Position numbers and translations under genes: made by a program
The notes under the pieces: generated by a model
Database searches by the model: none
Told to the model about the DNA's origin: nothing
What the model saw: the letters and a program-made list of their open reading frames with translations, nothing else
Shown: piece by piece, positions 51,501 through 60,827 of the stretch
How the letters are laid out: every line of letters begins with the position of its first letter
Position numbering within the stretch: the first letter of the stretch is position 1
Assembly (NCBI RefSeq): GCF_040436345.1
Contig: NC_133237.1
Location: 22,697,749-22,761,748 of the forward strand
From: Pagrus major
Taxonomy: Eukaryota > Chordata > Actinopteri > Spariformes > Sparidae
Length of the DNA: 64,000 nt
Direction: 5' to 3'

Positions 51501-54500
51501 AGCCTGCCAGCCAACAATCTCCTAGCTCCACCTCCGCCTCTCCAAGGGAGTTGGCAGAGACTGAGACAACAACTTCTTCTTCTAACTTAAACTCTCCCAT
51601 GCAGGTACACCAATATCTTAAACTATGACAATTTATAAAACATGAGCTGTCCATGTCAGCAGACAAACTAGTGCATCCTGTGTCTATGTAAAGTAATATA
51701 TTTGTCATTGGTAGAAATATTTTGTTTTAGTTTTATCAACCTGGTTCTGGTTAAATATCCCAGTTGAGGAGCTTTTCTTTCCTTGCATGGAATGATGATT
51801 AACAGGCGTTGCGGCTTCACTGTTCTTACTGAATGGATCATGTGGTTTCTCTCTGTCTCTGCTTTTCTTAGCACTCCCCACCATCTAACTCACAGCCCAC
51901 ACCAGATTCCATCAACCTCATCTCCATCAATGAGCAACAAAGCAACAAACAAGCATCTACACCTCAGACAGTCACCACTGTTATCCCCAGTATCACGCCA
52001 GGGCCAGTTCTTGTGAAGGTGAGCTTCAGATGTGTTTTTAATGGCTTCAGGTTTCACCAAAATTCTTTTAAAGTGATGAGTTAATTTAAGTCGTTTATTT
52101 GTTCATAGTCTTGACATGAAATTGACCTTTGTAACAGAGCTCTCTATCTCTCAGATCGACTGTAGGGATTTTTTTGTTGTTGTTTCCTTTGGAAATGTGA
52201 AGAGAGATGCAGTTTCAGAAAACACAGAGTCTGTACTTTGTCATATTAAAAGTCACATCACTTTTGGGGGGAACTGAATGTCAGCATGCCAAGTAAAACA
52301 CAGTTCAAAGAGTAACAGGGTTTAAAGTCATTTCACAAATCCTTGGTCTTAAATCTGTGCCAGCCACAGTTTGTCATCAATTAGGGTCAACTGACAGGCT
52401 GGCCTTCCTCATTCAAGCTTTGTAAAATGTAAGCCAAAAATCAAAGGATGGGAGTGAAGCAATAACTTGTGCATTTATCACAATCCATTTATCCTCTGAG
52501 CATAAAGATAAACTCGTCCTCCCATGGTAATGCAATGAGGGATTGAGTTTGACAAATTGAAGGGTGTGTGCTTGCTTAACTCAGCTTGAGTTTTTGGTTT
52601 CATAGCTAGAACCCGCTGCTCTTATGCCAGGCGGTTTTCATGTGCATCCTGTAACTGCAGGTGGTAAAACAATGAGAGTCACATTTCCACTACACGTTTC
52701 CTCATCCTGCAGTTCTCATCGAGTGACAGAACAATGTTCCACCTTAACACTTCAGGCTATAAAACTCCGGTATCAGTTCCAAGTTTTGCTGTGTTGGTAC
52801 TGGCAATGCTAACTGTATTCCTTGATAAACTGGACTGAGATCAGTCACAAGGATCAAATATCCTCCAGATGGTCCTCTCTGGTTTTACATGCCCCTTTTC
52901 TGTCCTGTCTTTTGCAGCAAAGCCTGCCCAAGCTACACAGCGATAAAAGCCGCAGCAAAAGGAGCAAAGAGCCCAAACCACGGGTGAAAAAGTTAAAGTA
53001 CCATCAGTACATCCCCCCAGACCAGAAGCAGGAGCTCAATGAAGTGCCGATGGACTCAACTTATGCCCGCCTCCTGCAACAGCAGCAGCAGTTCCTTCAG
53101 CTACAGATCTTAAGCCAGCAGCAGTACAACTACCAGGCTGTCCAACCTGCCACACTGAAGTATGGCTCCATTTAGCAACACAGGCACTCCTTTTACACTG
53201 CAAAAGACACTCAAAATAAAAGTATGAACCTGAAAATTTGCATAATACGGGACCTTTAGTGTCAAAGTTAAATTATTTGAATATGGATTTTCAACAAACT
53301 CAATCGAATCCATCAAAAAAGTTATAACTGTTTAACCACAGCTGCTGTTTCTCTGAAATATTTTAAATTTCCTGTCCACGGCTTCTTACACAGAAGCTGT
53401 TGATTGTGAAAAATGGATAATAGTTCAGATTCCCTCTCTAACGTGTACTCCCTTTTTCTTCCCGGCTTATTACAACAGACCAACAACTGAGGTACATACC
53501 AGCTGTCCCAGTGTTGTTCTGAGTGGAAACACTGCGTCTACCCCTGTGCAGCCCCGGCACATTCAGACAAACCACAAGCCGGATCATTTACCAGCTAATC
53601 TGGACGAGATGAAGGTGACACGTTGCTGCCTGCACACAGTCTGACTATATGCACCTCAGGCATAATGCAGAGGAGAACATAATAATCTGTTATCTTTACA
53701 GGTTGCAGAGCTGAAAACGGAACTAAAACTCAGATCTTTGCCTGTTTCTGGCACTAAGACAGATCTGATAGAGAGGCTAAAGCAGTATCAGGGGAACTCT
53801 AACATCCACACTACTGCTTCCATTGAGACAACCACCGTCACAGCAGCCTCACAGTCTGAAAACATGAAGTTAACCCCGCCTGTGTCGCCTATAGCCTCCA
53901 AGGTGTCCAGTCTGGGCATCGATGACAATAGTATAGCAGACAGCCCCACCAAGCTTTCAAATGCTGTGTCTCCAACTCACACTGCTCCCTGTATGAACTC
54001 CCCACGGCGAGCTCCACAGGAAGAGTGTCTCATAGAGACAAGGCCTCATGAGAGGGACTCTGACAAGGACAAACGACTGCATGAGAAGGAACGTCAGATT
54101 GAGGAGCTGATGAGGAAGTTGGAGCAGGAGCAGAGGCTGGTGGAGGAGCTGAAGATGCAGCTGGAGTCGGAGAAGAGGTGTCAGCAAGGTGATTCTCCAC
54201 CTCAGCTCAGCCCTCTTGCTCCCATTCACATCAAAGAGGAAAATAGGACTCCATCAAACTGCTCAGCGTCCTGCAGTTCTCCTGGTCTGCCGGTGTTAGT
54301 CAAACAAGAGGAGGTGGCAGATCAGTGCCACTTAGCTCCTCAAAATCAGTTCATCATCAGCCACCAGACTATCAAGCCTGAAAACCTGCAGCCTGTCCAG
54401 ACTGGAGCTCAGATTCTCCTGCCTGCATCCCTTCCTGCCTCAGCAGTCACTATCCAGCTCCCTGCCAACAGCATCAAATTACACACTACTGTTAGCAGCG

Positions 54501-56527
54501 CAGGCCCAGGCCTCATCCAGACCTCTGGACAGGTGCCACAGAAAATAGAGGCCTCAGCAGCATTACAACAGCAATGCAGCACTCAGCCCCTGACAAAGGT
54601 AGGAACACACACTAATGCTTGCACAGACTTCCTCGGTCCATCTCTATTAGTCATCAGTATCAGCTGTGATTTGGTTTTGGATTTCTTTAAAACGTGCAAA
54701 CATGAGTTGTGTTTGTAATGTGCGTGCACCTGAAAACATAAATTCTGTTTTCTATGCAGTAAATTCAGAATCACTTGCACATCATACATCTAGTGCAGTG
54801 TTTTCGATGGCACTGTCTAATCACACACTGGACGTGTTTTTTACAGAAATGGCGCTCTATCATGGGTAATACGTCTCTCTTGTTGCCATAGTAATAACAG
54901 GCCTCAGCTGGGTGGTGAAATCCTTCCCTATTCACATCAAAAGAAGGCTTGTGGAAACTTGGGTCACTGGAGCAGGTGCTGATTGAAGGCTGACAGGGGT
55001 GCCCTGACTGCCCTCTGTCGTCCCTCTGCTCTGAGCCAGACAACCAGCCAGAATAGCAACAGAAACCACAACTCAATGCTAACTGAGGGGAACACTCATG
55101 AGCTACGCTGCATAGCACTGCTGTCGCTAGTGAGGAGACACGTGGTTAAGCTTAAACTCAAGAGGGCTCAATGAAACTCAACTAAAGTAACGTTGGTAAA
55201 AAGCAAGGAATGTAGAGCAATCTTCATTTAGGTTGCCCACAATTCCCAGCCTTAATCCCTCAGAAGAACTTAATTACTCCAACAGAAGTGTTTATTGCTC
55301 CCACAAAGATAGCTGTGGGAGTGGTGATAGATGTTGTGATGCACTACTTTTCCGTGCATGAAGAAGAGAGCATTTTAGAATTTTGACGGCATTAATGCAT
55401 TCATTAATGTATCCCTCCATGCTGACCTATCTATATTTCTCTGCAGACTTGGAGGATGGATAGTACAGCACAAAGCTTACTCAACACATTCCCAGCAAGT
55501 GGATGTCCTGTGGGAGCCTCCACTTGCCAAGCTGGTCCTGAAGCACGTAGAAATAAGGTAAAGGATGATCCTTTCATCTCCTCAACTGACTCATTTGTAA
55601 AGTGTCAACTGCAGTCTAATGAAAGTGTGTATCAGTTGTATCCTGTTTTTCATTTTTGGTAAGTGACTGTTGTCTTTTCCTGTTAAACAGTCTTCCCGTA
55701 CCAGCCAGCCAACTTTCTTGCAACAGCCAAAATTCTCAAACCATGTGTCAAAGTGTAAAGACCCACCCCGCTACGAGGATGCAGTTAAACAGACACGCAG
55801 CATGCTAACAGCAGTTCAGGTGGGAAATAAATACACTGTTTAGTACAGTATATCCTTTAAAGTGTTACCAAACTTTTACTGATCCTTTTATTACTCTGCA
55901 GGGTCCCACTGCAGCTAGCCAACAGATGGATGACCTGTTTGATGTGTTAATCGAGAGTGGTGGTAAGAAATACCGCCACTTTTCAGGGGGGAACTGGTAA
56001 AATAAGACATAAAGTACTAATGATTATAGGATACTTAACGTTCTGTACTTGTTTTTCCAGAGATTTCCCCCTTCATCAGACAGGATCCTCTCAGCCAGGA
56101 CAAGCATCTCCCTGTGACAGCCAGTGTAACCACCCTTCCCATCAACACGGTTTTATCCCGCCCTCCACCTGTGGTCCAAGTGGCCCAATTGCCTCCAGCA
56201 CCGCTCAACCCTTCGACCAGCTTGGCAGGCCTGACCTCTAACACTGAACTGAAGACCCTTCTGGATGGCGCGCTGGGCTCTCACACTGACCCACACACAC
56301 TTAAGCTGATGGATGAGCTACAATCACCTATGGAGGTAGACTTTAATGAAAACACACCGCCCTCTGCCTTGAACTTGCACAGCACCAACATGGACAATAT
56401 GGATTGGCTGGACCTTACTCTGTCTGTGCCAGCAGACGGAGTTAACTCTTTGGACATGTCAACGCCTATGGGTGTCTTCTCTTCTGACTTCCTGGACTCC
56501 CATGAACTGCACTTGAACTGGGACTGA
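45551..56527 (+). CDS. mrtfb: Myocardin-related transcription factor B, 14 coding exons
   Basis: The joined exons total 2772 nt, 923 residues plus stop, with all phases matching. RPEL actin-binding motifs: RRTREQLVEQGIMP (about 22-35), SRPERSELVRMHIL (about 65-79) and QRPGPMELVEKNILP (about 112-126). A basic region KPRVKKLKYHQYIPPDQK precedes a glutamine-rich stretch (about 294-318). A SAP domain covers 370-400, and a leucine zipper 495-528 (RQIEELMRKLEQEQRLVEEL). The C-terminal activation region includes DPPRYEDAVKQTRS, SQQMDDLFDVLIESGEIS and VTASVTTLPINTVLSRPPP; the last favours MRTFB over MRTFA or myocardin. The family are SRF coactivators held in the cytoplasm by G-actin and released when actin polymerises. 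It is shorter than mammalian MRTFB (about 1,080 residues as I recall). Alternative N-termini are likely. Confidence 0.93.
45591..48924 (+). other. mrtfb: mrtfb intron 1
   Basis: 3.3 kb intron. A GC-richer stretch at 47350-48200 could hold an alternative promoter or conserved element; within it 47429-47716 is open on both strands. A TG microsatellite lies near 48031-48048. No additional exon is proven. Confidence 0.6.
48925..48990 (+). CDS. mrtfb: mrtfb exon with RPEL1
   Basis: Acceptor CTCTCACAG and donor GTGAGT enclose 66 nt encoding (V)LQLCLQQRRTREQLVEQGIM(P), the first RPEL region. Mammalian homologues have Arg where this protein has Cys in LQLCLQQ. Confidence 0.9.
48991..50247 (+). other. 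mrtfb: mrtfb intron 2
   Basis: 1.26 kb intron, GTGAGT to TTTTCACAG. Unremarkable apart from a direct repeat of TTTATACCATC near 49520-49545. Confidence 0.8.
50248..50303 (+). CDS. mrtfb: mrtfb exon 3
   Basis: Encodes (P)LKTPAAFHEQIRSLERAR, the helix between RPEL1 and RPEL2. Acceptor TTTTCACAG, donor GTAGGA. Confidence 0.92.
50413..50488 (+). CDS. mrtfb: mrtfb exon with RPEL2
   Basis: Encodes TGNFLKHKLCSRPERSELVR and MHILQ. It carries the RPEL2 core RPERSEL and the adjacent basic segment, with Cys in LCSRP where mammals have Arg. Donor GTAATT. Confidence 0.92.
50754..50915 (+). CDS. mrtfb: mrtfb exon with RPEL3
   Basis: Encodes AEPSLQATQMMLKRARLADD, then LNEKISQRPGPMELVEKNIL and PVDSAVEEVAQ. 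The third RPEL motif is intact. Donor GTAGAT, 162 nt. Confidence 0.93.
51219..51333 (+). repeat. Long intronic foldback hairpin
   Basis: Within the mrtfb intron 50916-51422, arms at 51219-51272 and 51280-51333 are inverted copies, 44 of 54 positions identical with no gaps, around a 7-base loop TGTCTCG closed by GGTTGG/CCAACC. Three of the ten differences still allow G-U pairing. It looks like a foldback MITE; the size and shape also resemble a microRNA precursor. Transcribed in sense with mrtfb. Confidence 0.75.
51423..51604 (+). CDS. mrtfb: mrtfb exon 6 (acidic/Ser-rich)
   Basis: Encodes the conserved FDEDSSDAFSPQQPASQ followed by a Ser/Thr-rich linker. Acceptor GGCCCCACAG, donor CAG|GTACAC, closing in phase 0. 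Confidence 0.9.
51872..52018 (+). CDS. mrtfb: mrtfb exon 7 (linker)
   Basis: 147 nt in phase 0 encoding HSPPSNSQPTPDSINLIS through PSITPGPVLVK. Low-complexity linker; the PGPVLVK end matches the PGPALVK of mammalian MRTFB. Confidence 0.88.
52019..52917 (+). other. mrtfb: mrtfb intron 7
   Basis: 0.9 kb intron between GTGAGC and TTTTGCAG. No repeat or other gene recognised. Confidence 0.85.
52918..53159 (+). CDS. mrtfb: mrtfb exon with basic and Q-rich regions
   Basis: Encodes the Lys/Arg-rich KPRVKKLKYHQYIPPDQK (SRF-binding and nuclear-import region in the family) and LLQQQQQFLQLQILSQQQ. Acceptor TTTTGCAG, donor AA|GTATGG. Confidence 0.92.
53479..53614 (+). CDS. mrtfb: mrtfb exon 9
   Basis: Encodes (K)PTTEVHTSCPSVVL and ends LPANLDEMK just before the SAP domain. 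Acceptor TTACAACAG, donor GTGACA. Confidence 0.88.
53702..54598 (+). CDS. mrtfb: mrtfb exon with SAP domain and leucine zipper
   Basis: 897 nt, 299 residues. It opens with the SAP domain (VAELKTELKLRSLPVSGTKT, then DLIERLKQYQ), continues with Ser/Pro-rich sequence, then the zipper LHEKERQIEELMRKLEQEQR. Three psi-K-x-E sumoylation-type sites follow (IKEE, VKQE, IKPE). Acceptor CTTTACAG, donor AAAG|GTAGGA; the frame reads on into the intron. Confidence 0.95.
54599..55446 (+). other. mrtfb: mrtfb intron 10
   Basis: 0.85 kb intron following the SAP/zipper exon. The minus-strand open frame at 54771-55118 lacks recognisable features and was not accepted. Confidence 0.8.
55447..55557 (+). CDS. mrtfb: mrtfb exon 11
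   Basis: 111 nt in phase 0 encoding TWRMDSTAQSLLNTFPASG through ARRNK. Low conservation expected here; supported by clean splice sites (CTCTGCAG, GTAAAG) and phase. Confidence 0.75.
55691..55819 (+). CDS. mrtfb: mrtfb exon 12
   Basis: 129 nt in phase 0 ending in KDPPRYEDAVKQTRSMLTAV and Q. The DPPRYE(D/E)A(V/I)KQTRS block is a conserved MRTFB/myocardin signature. Confidence 0.92.
55902..55962 (+). CDS. mrtfb: mrtfb exon 13
   Basis: Encodes GPTAASQQMDDLFDVLIESG, the conserved SQQMDDLFD motif at the start of the activation region. Donor GTAAGA leaves one base that joins AG to give Glu. Confidence 0.92.
56061..56527 (+). CDS. mrtfb: mrtfb terminal coding exon
   Basis: Encodes (E)ISPFIRQDP, VTASVTTLPINTVLSRPPP, NMDNMDWLDLTL and ends FSSDFLDSHELHLNWD before TGA at 56525. 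The final DFLD…LNWD matches the DFLDPQDLPLPWD terminus of mammalian MRTFB. Confidence 0.94.
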
Positions 56528-56689
56528 GCGCTGTCAAGATGTGATGCGCCTACCAGACTTTTTCGGATAAACGTACTTTTTTTATGCAAGGGACGATGGA
56601 TTTCCTCCTTTTGTGGAAAAAAATTGAGCTTTTGAGCGTTAGAGCAGCTTTCTGAAGTTATGAATCAGCCCAGTAATAATCTAATTGTG

Positions 56690-56725
56690 CAGCTTAGAAA
56701 TCAGCTTAGAAATCAGTTTAGAAAT
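56690..56725 (+). repeat. mrtfb: Three tandem 12-bp units in mrtfb 3' UTR
   Basis: CAGCTTAGAAAT is repeated twice exactly and a third time with one change (CAGTTTAGAAAT), 163 bp after the stop codon. Confidence 0.85.
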
Positions 56726-57515
56726 CGCTGCATTACTTCCTTTGAGGTCTTTAATTGTTATGGGAAGACTGATATAAAGTTGGACTGGTACTGGCATATT
56801 GAGCCGACAGTGGAAGCAGTTTTTTAAATTTCAATCTTTTGTTACACCACTTATTGTCATCAAACTGTTCTCATGTTATGGATTGTTTTTGTCCTCTGAA
56901 CTTAATAATTTCACAGTGTTGTATTGATGGTGGTAATGCCTGAAAGAGCAGGAAAATGTTCTGGTCTCGACTCCTGGTTTAAGAAAATAATGTACAAACA
57001 CTACATGTAGCTGGGGACTGTTACTATATGTTGTTCATCCTGTCTTCAAAAGATTATCACTACCAAAACAGATTGTAAACACACAACTGCTTAATGTTTT
57101 TGTGTAAATTGTGACGCATAAATCAGATGTTTAACTAATGGGGGAGTGTGAGTGATATGAGACTATTTTGTTACCATAGTGTCTACAACAAGTGGCCCAG
57201 CAGCACTGACCAAACCAGCCTGACCAAACAGTTTTTTACTAAAAATTACTGTGTATGTGTGTAGATGAGCCGAAACTTCCCTCCTGCATCTCTGGTGTGC
57301 ATCTGTTCACTGTGTGAAATTGTGTAAAACATACTGCACATGTTTTTGTGGGGTTAAAGTGGAGAATCTTCACTTACAGTTATGGGTAATCAATCACAAG
57401 AGTCATCTGCTTTGCTCTGTCAAGACTTTATCCAAATGAATAATGATAAATCGTTCTTGTAACATCATTAACTGCTTTAAAGACTGATCGATTGACTCTT
57501 CAAGGGTTAAAAACT

Positions 57516-57521
57516 ATTAAA
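57516..57521 (+). terminator. mrtfb: Candidate mrtfb polyadenylation signal
   Basis: ATTAAA about 1 kb after the stop, followed by a T/G-rich stretch (GTTTGTGACTTGTTGGGG) suitable as a downstream element. No canonical AATAAA was seen between the stop and this site. Confidence 0.4.
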
Positions 57522-59220
57522 TTAAGGTCAGTTTGTGACTTGTTGGGGTAGTTTATTCAAGAAGTGTAAGCATGGCATTACAGTGTAACAACAGACATAA
57601 AGACACATACAGAAAAATAATAATATCCATCAGCATGAACCACTGCTCATTTGTGTTATTCAATCACGCCATACTGTAACAAGCTTCATGCATTACAGTT
57701 GTATTGTAGTGAGTCTAGTGACATCTGCTGGCCACATATGAATCTTATCAGCCTGAGCAAGCAGTCTGTGGTGAATGGCTTTCCCTTTCTCAGCAAACTG
57801 CGACAGAGTTTGTTGTCAGGCACGATAGTACTAAAAGTCTGGAATTTTAACTAAAACTCCAATCCCTTCAATGGCTTCCTATCCATGTCAGGTCAGACTG
57901 TAAGGTGCTTCTGATGACTAACAAAACTGTAAATAGCCAAGCCCCTTCATACCTGCCTGGGCTCTCTGCTCTCAGAATTCAGGGCTTGTGTCACTCTCCA
58001 GATTTAAAGAGAAGTCAGCTGGCTGCCGGGCCTTTTCCTATTAGGCTCCCTTCATCCGAAAAAAAAGAGTTTCACCTTCTTGTCCTTTCTTTTCTCTCAG
58101 GCTTGTCTGTGCAGGACCACTGGCCAACTGGGGACTGCTTTCTCTCCCCTGGCTGTTGGTGCCTCTTCTCGGATGTTTTGCATCTAGATCTTCATCTCCC
58201 AAGAGATTCAGCCACTCCTCTTGTCTCTCTCTCTCTCTGTTGTGTGCACATTGTCCACGCTCTCTCTTCCTGTGTGTGTTTGTTTTTCTACTATCTGTGT
58301 GCATGATAGCTTTGCTTCCTGAATGTATGTTCAGTCTCTTTCCAGGTCTCCAAGGTGGAGAGGAGCTTGTGTGGCTCAGGTCTGATTGATGGTACCTCGA
58401 CGTCCTCCCAGATACAATGTATGTTTACGATCTCTTTATGTTTTGCCATCCTGAAATCCTGTAATTGTGCTATTCTGTCCACACGACATCTATAGCATTT
58501 CTCTCTGTCCAGGAAGAGGTAGCCCTCCTCTGGTGCTCTTCCTGGCATTTCTTTCATTTTTTGTGATGTTGGGCTATAAAAATAAAATTGACATGAGTTT
58601 GTATGCCATGTTACCTTTTACTTAAATTTAAGTCATTTTGTAAATACATCTGTGTCAAATACATTATTCACCAATGGTGTTGTACAAGAACAAAAAAATC
58701 ACTTAGTTCATGCCAGTCTGCATTTCATTCCAAGGAGATTCAGTGTTTTCTTCCACTTACTTACAAAAAAATAAGTTATCACGGCAATATGGTATCTCAA
58801 CTTCTCAGAAAGTAAAAACATCCACCGTTGAACAGAGCGGAAATCATCCCCAACCTACTTCGTTATGATCAGATCTATTTGCATACAGATACAGTACATC
58901 CTAAAAATCTAATAAATACATATCTTATAATAATACACTTACATGTAACTACATGTAACTATATTAGTGAAAACCACATGTTCTGACGTGGGCTTCTTTC
59001 AAACCAAAGTGATAGAATCTGAAGGTTTGAGTTGACAAACATTATCCATCAACTACTGATATTCAGTGCATCCTGCACAATGGAGTGATTTATGATGACA
59101 GTGAATTCTAACCAATAAACTCTGCAAGGGAGCCATACTGCTGAAGTACTTCTTCACCATCCGGTCAGTGTCTGATGCCTTGACAGTTTAAGCTTCATGT
59201 TCTCACCAGCTGCTTTCCTC
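57522..59220. other. Intergenic DNA between convergent mrtfb and the LITAF-domain gene
   Basis: Holds a decayed non-LTR retrotransposon 3' end and a duplicated ACATGTAACT near 58943-58960. It must also contain the 3' UTR of the minus-strand LITAF-domain gene, but no AATAAA on that strand was clear. Confidence 0.6.
57855..58598 (+). mobile_element. Non-LTR retrotransposon (LINE) 3' relic
   Basis: From 57858 the plus strand reads LQSLQWLPIHVRSDCKVLLM and then TNKTVNSQAPSYLPGL. This matches the C-terminal reverse-transcriptase pattern 'WLPI.VRI.FK.LLLT.KALNG.APSYL' common to several fish LINE families. The copy is then disrupted. The 3' end (GGGCTATAAAAATAAAATTG) resembles the usual 'GGCGCTATATAAATAAAATTGAATTGA' tail. 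A CT microsatellite lies at about 58222-58240. The element is dead: only a small part of the protein remains. Confidence 0.6.
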
Positions 59221-59329
59221 TCAGAGTGTTTTCATAGTGCAGATTGATGTTCGACACTTAGGACATCTGTGTGTGGTAGACTTGCACCTATCCAGGCAGA
59301 AGGGAATGAGGCAACAACCAGCCAGGCAG
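59221..59329 (-). CDS. LITAF-domain gene, terminal coding exon
   Basis: After acceptor TTTTGCAG it encodes CLAGCCLIPFCLDRCKS and RCPKCRTSICTMKTL, completing the LITAF domain. TGA at 59223-59221. A 155-bp intron splits the domain inside its hydrophobic segment. Confidence 0.92.
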
Positions 59330-60822
59330 CTGCAAAAGAAGGAACAGGACAACAAATAAACAAACCTTGGAAGCATATGCCAGCGACTATAACACAGGCT
59401 GCACAAATAGAAACAGGCCCAGCAAGGTCTGATTGTATAACCACATGCAAATGTTTCACCAGGGTGGAGGGAGCGGTTTCGTACCCGATCAAAGCTGTCA
59501 TTAAACACACCATCCAGGTCATACTGCTGACAGAGGTAAAAGTCTCTGTCGTGATGAACTCCTGACACTCTGGACACTGCGTCCTGCTTGGATGTGGGGG
59601 GAGTTTGTCCAAGTCCAGAATCACTGTAGGGGCTAGTTAGAAAAGTAAGCACTCATTGTTTTCCCATCAAAAAACTCACTTCTCATAGAACATTGTGAGT
59701 TACTATTGCAATGTATAAATACCCTGAAGTAAAAGTAAATGTACCCAATGTAAATTTCCCCTGTGACTGTATTATATATATGACATCATTACCTATTGTT
59801 TGTTTGTTTTTTTTATTTTGAAAATAGTTAAAAACACTGTCACAATTACTTGATTAAAAGAAAAGGCAGCAAGTCCTCAAATTTCAAAAGCTGTAACCAT
59901 GCAATTGATGCATGAAAAGTGCCATAAACGATTATCAAAATAGTTGGAAATTAATTTTCTGTCAATCGATTAATCATTTCAGCTGTTCAAATGTTTTGTA
60001 TGAAACATCTTAATATGCAAAGTAACTGGTAACTACTGCTTTACAACAATCACAGTGATGTGAAAAGTACATTAGCCGATTGTCCCATAGCCTAAATGTA
60101 GCGGAGGAGAAGTAGAAAGTGGTATGAAAAGACACAAGTACAAATGCCTTGTACTTAGTTTCATTCCACCACTGCTTTTTAGGATGCAGGTTTTACTATA
60201 TGAACACAAAAACCCCAAATTCTAGGGCTAAAATGAGCATTTGTGCATCGCTGACTCACCAGAGAAAGTAGGTGGAGGATCAACAAAGAAAATATTGGTT
60301 CCAGGAACAAGACCACCAGGCACAATCTTCTCATTGGAAGTTAAATCAACCTCTGACAAAGTAGAAAAAGGTGGTTACAAAACTAAAGTACGATAAAGTA
60401 AAGCTTAGCTGCAGTAAATGTGGACTCACCCTTGTTGCCCTTCTTATCTTTGGCAGCAGTGATGTTTTCGTAGCTTTGTTGGAGTTCACCTTTCCTTTCT
60501 GACAGTTGTTTCAGTTGCTCATCAATCCCATCAAGCTCATCCTGATTTGAGGCTACCTCGTCTGGTAGAAAAAACACAACATACATATGAGACAACAGAG
60601 GCACTAAGGAATTGCTTAGGAATTTGTCTGTGCAAATATTAGTCTGGTTTCAGTTGATTATTTATTTCATACGTCACCTGTTTGTCCAAATTCAGCACGT
60701 AGCCTTAATTCTTGAAATATGCACTGGATTTTTCTCCTTTCCAGAAGTTGTTGTCTCTTGAATGAAAGATGTTTCAGCTCTGTAACTATTTTCTTCAGCT
60801 CACTGTCTGAAGAAGTCATCAT
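59221..60822 (-). CDS. Coiled-coil plus LITAF-domain membrane-associated protein, 5 coding exons
   Basis: Joined exons 60822-60678, 60561-60430, 60352-60260, 59623-59485 and 59329-59221 total 618 nt, 205 residues plus stop, all in phase. Residues about 8-85 are charged and helical with coiled-coil character (ELKKIVTELKHLSFKRQQLL; DELDGIDEQLKQLSERKGEL). Residues 95-130 are a Pro/Gly linker. Residues 135-203 are a LITAF domain: zinc-binding CPEC (140-143) and CPKC (192-195) flank the hydrophobic segment MTWMVCLMTALIGCLAGCCL, which dips into the membrane in this family. LITAF and CDIP1 act on late endosomes and lysosomes; by family the same is inferred here. Those proteins have proline-rich N-termini with PPxY/PSAP motifs; I see neither here. 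The exact gene name is uncertain. Confidence 0.88.
59485..59623 (-). CDS. LITAF-domain gene, coding exon 4
   Basis: Encodes ILDLDKLPPHPSRTQCPECQ and SMTWMVCLMTALI(G): the N-terminal zinc knuckle and half the membrane segment. Donor GTACGA; acceptor CCCTACAG. Confidence 0.9.
60260..60352 (-). CDS. LITAF-domain gene, coding exon 3
   Basis: 93 nt, phase 1 at both ends, encoding (E)VDLTSNEKIVPGGLVPG and TNIFFVDPPPTFS. Acceptor TTTGTCAG, donor GTGAGT. Confidence 0.85.
60430..60561 (-). CDS. LITAF-domain gene, coding exon 2
   Basis: 132 nt, phase 1 at both ends, encoding (D)EVASNQDELDGIDEQLKQ through AAKDKKGNK. Acceptor TTCTACCAG, donor GTGAGT. Confidence 0.85.
60678..60822 (-). CDS. LITAF-domain gene, coding exon 1
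   Basis: Two consecutive ATGs at 60822-60817 open MMTSSDSELKKIVTELK. The exon itself begins at 60827 after acceptor TTTTCAG, so a 5' non-coding exon must lie upstream. Donor GTGACG. Confidence 0.82.
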
Positions 60823-60827
60823 GGATG

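Noticed and set aside
51341..51628. Start of an independent plus-strand ORF upstream of mrtfb exon 6
   Set aside because: The upstream part is intron; only the portion from 51423 is coding, set by the CCCCACAG acceptor and phase match to the previous exon.
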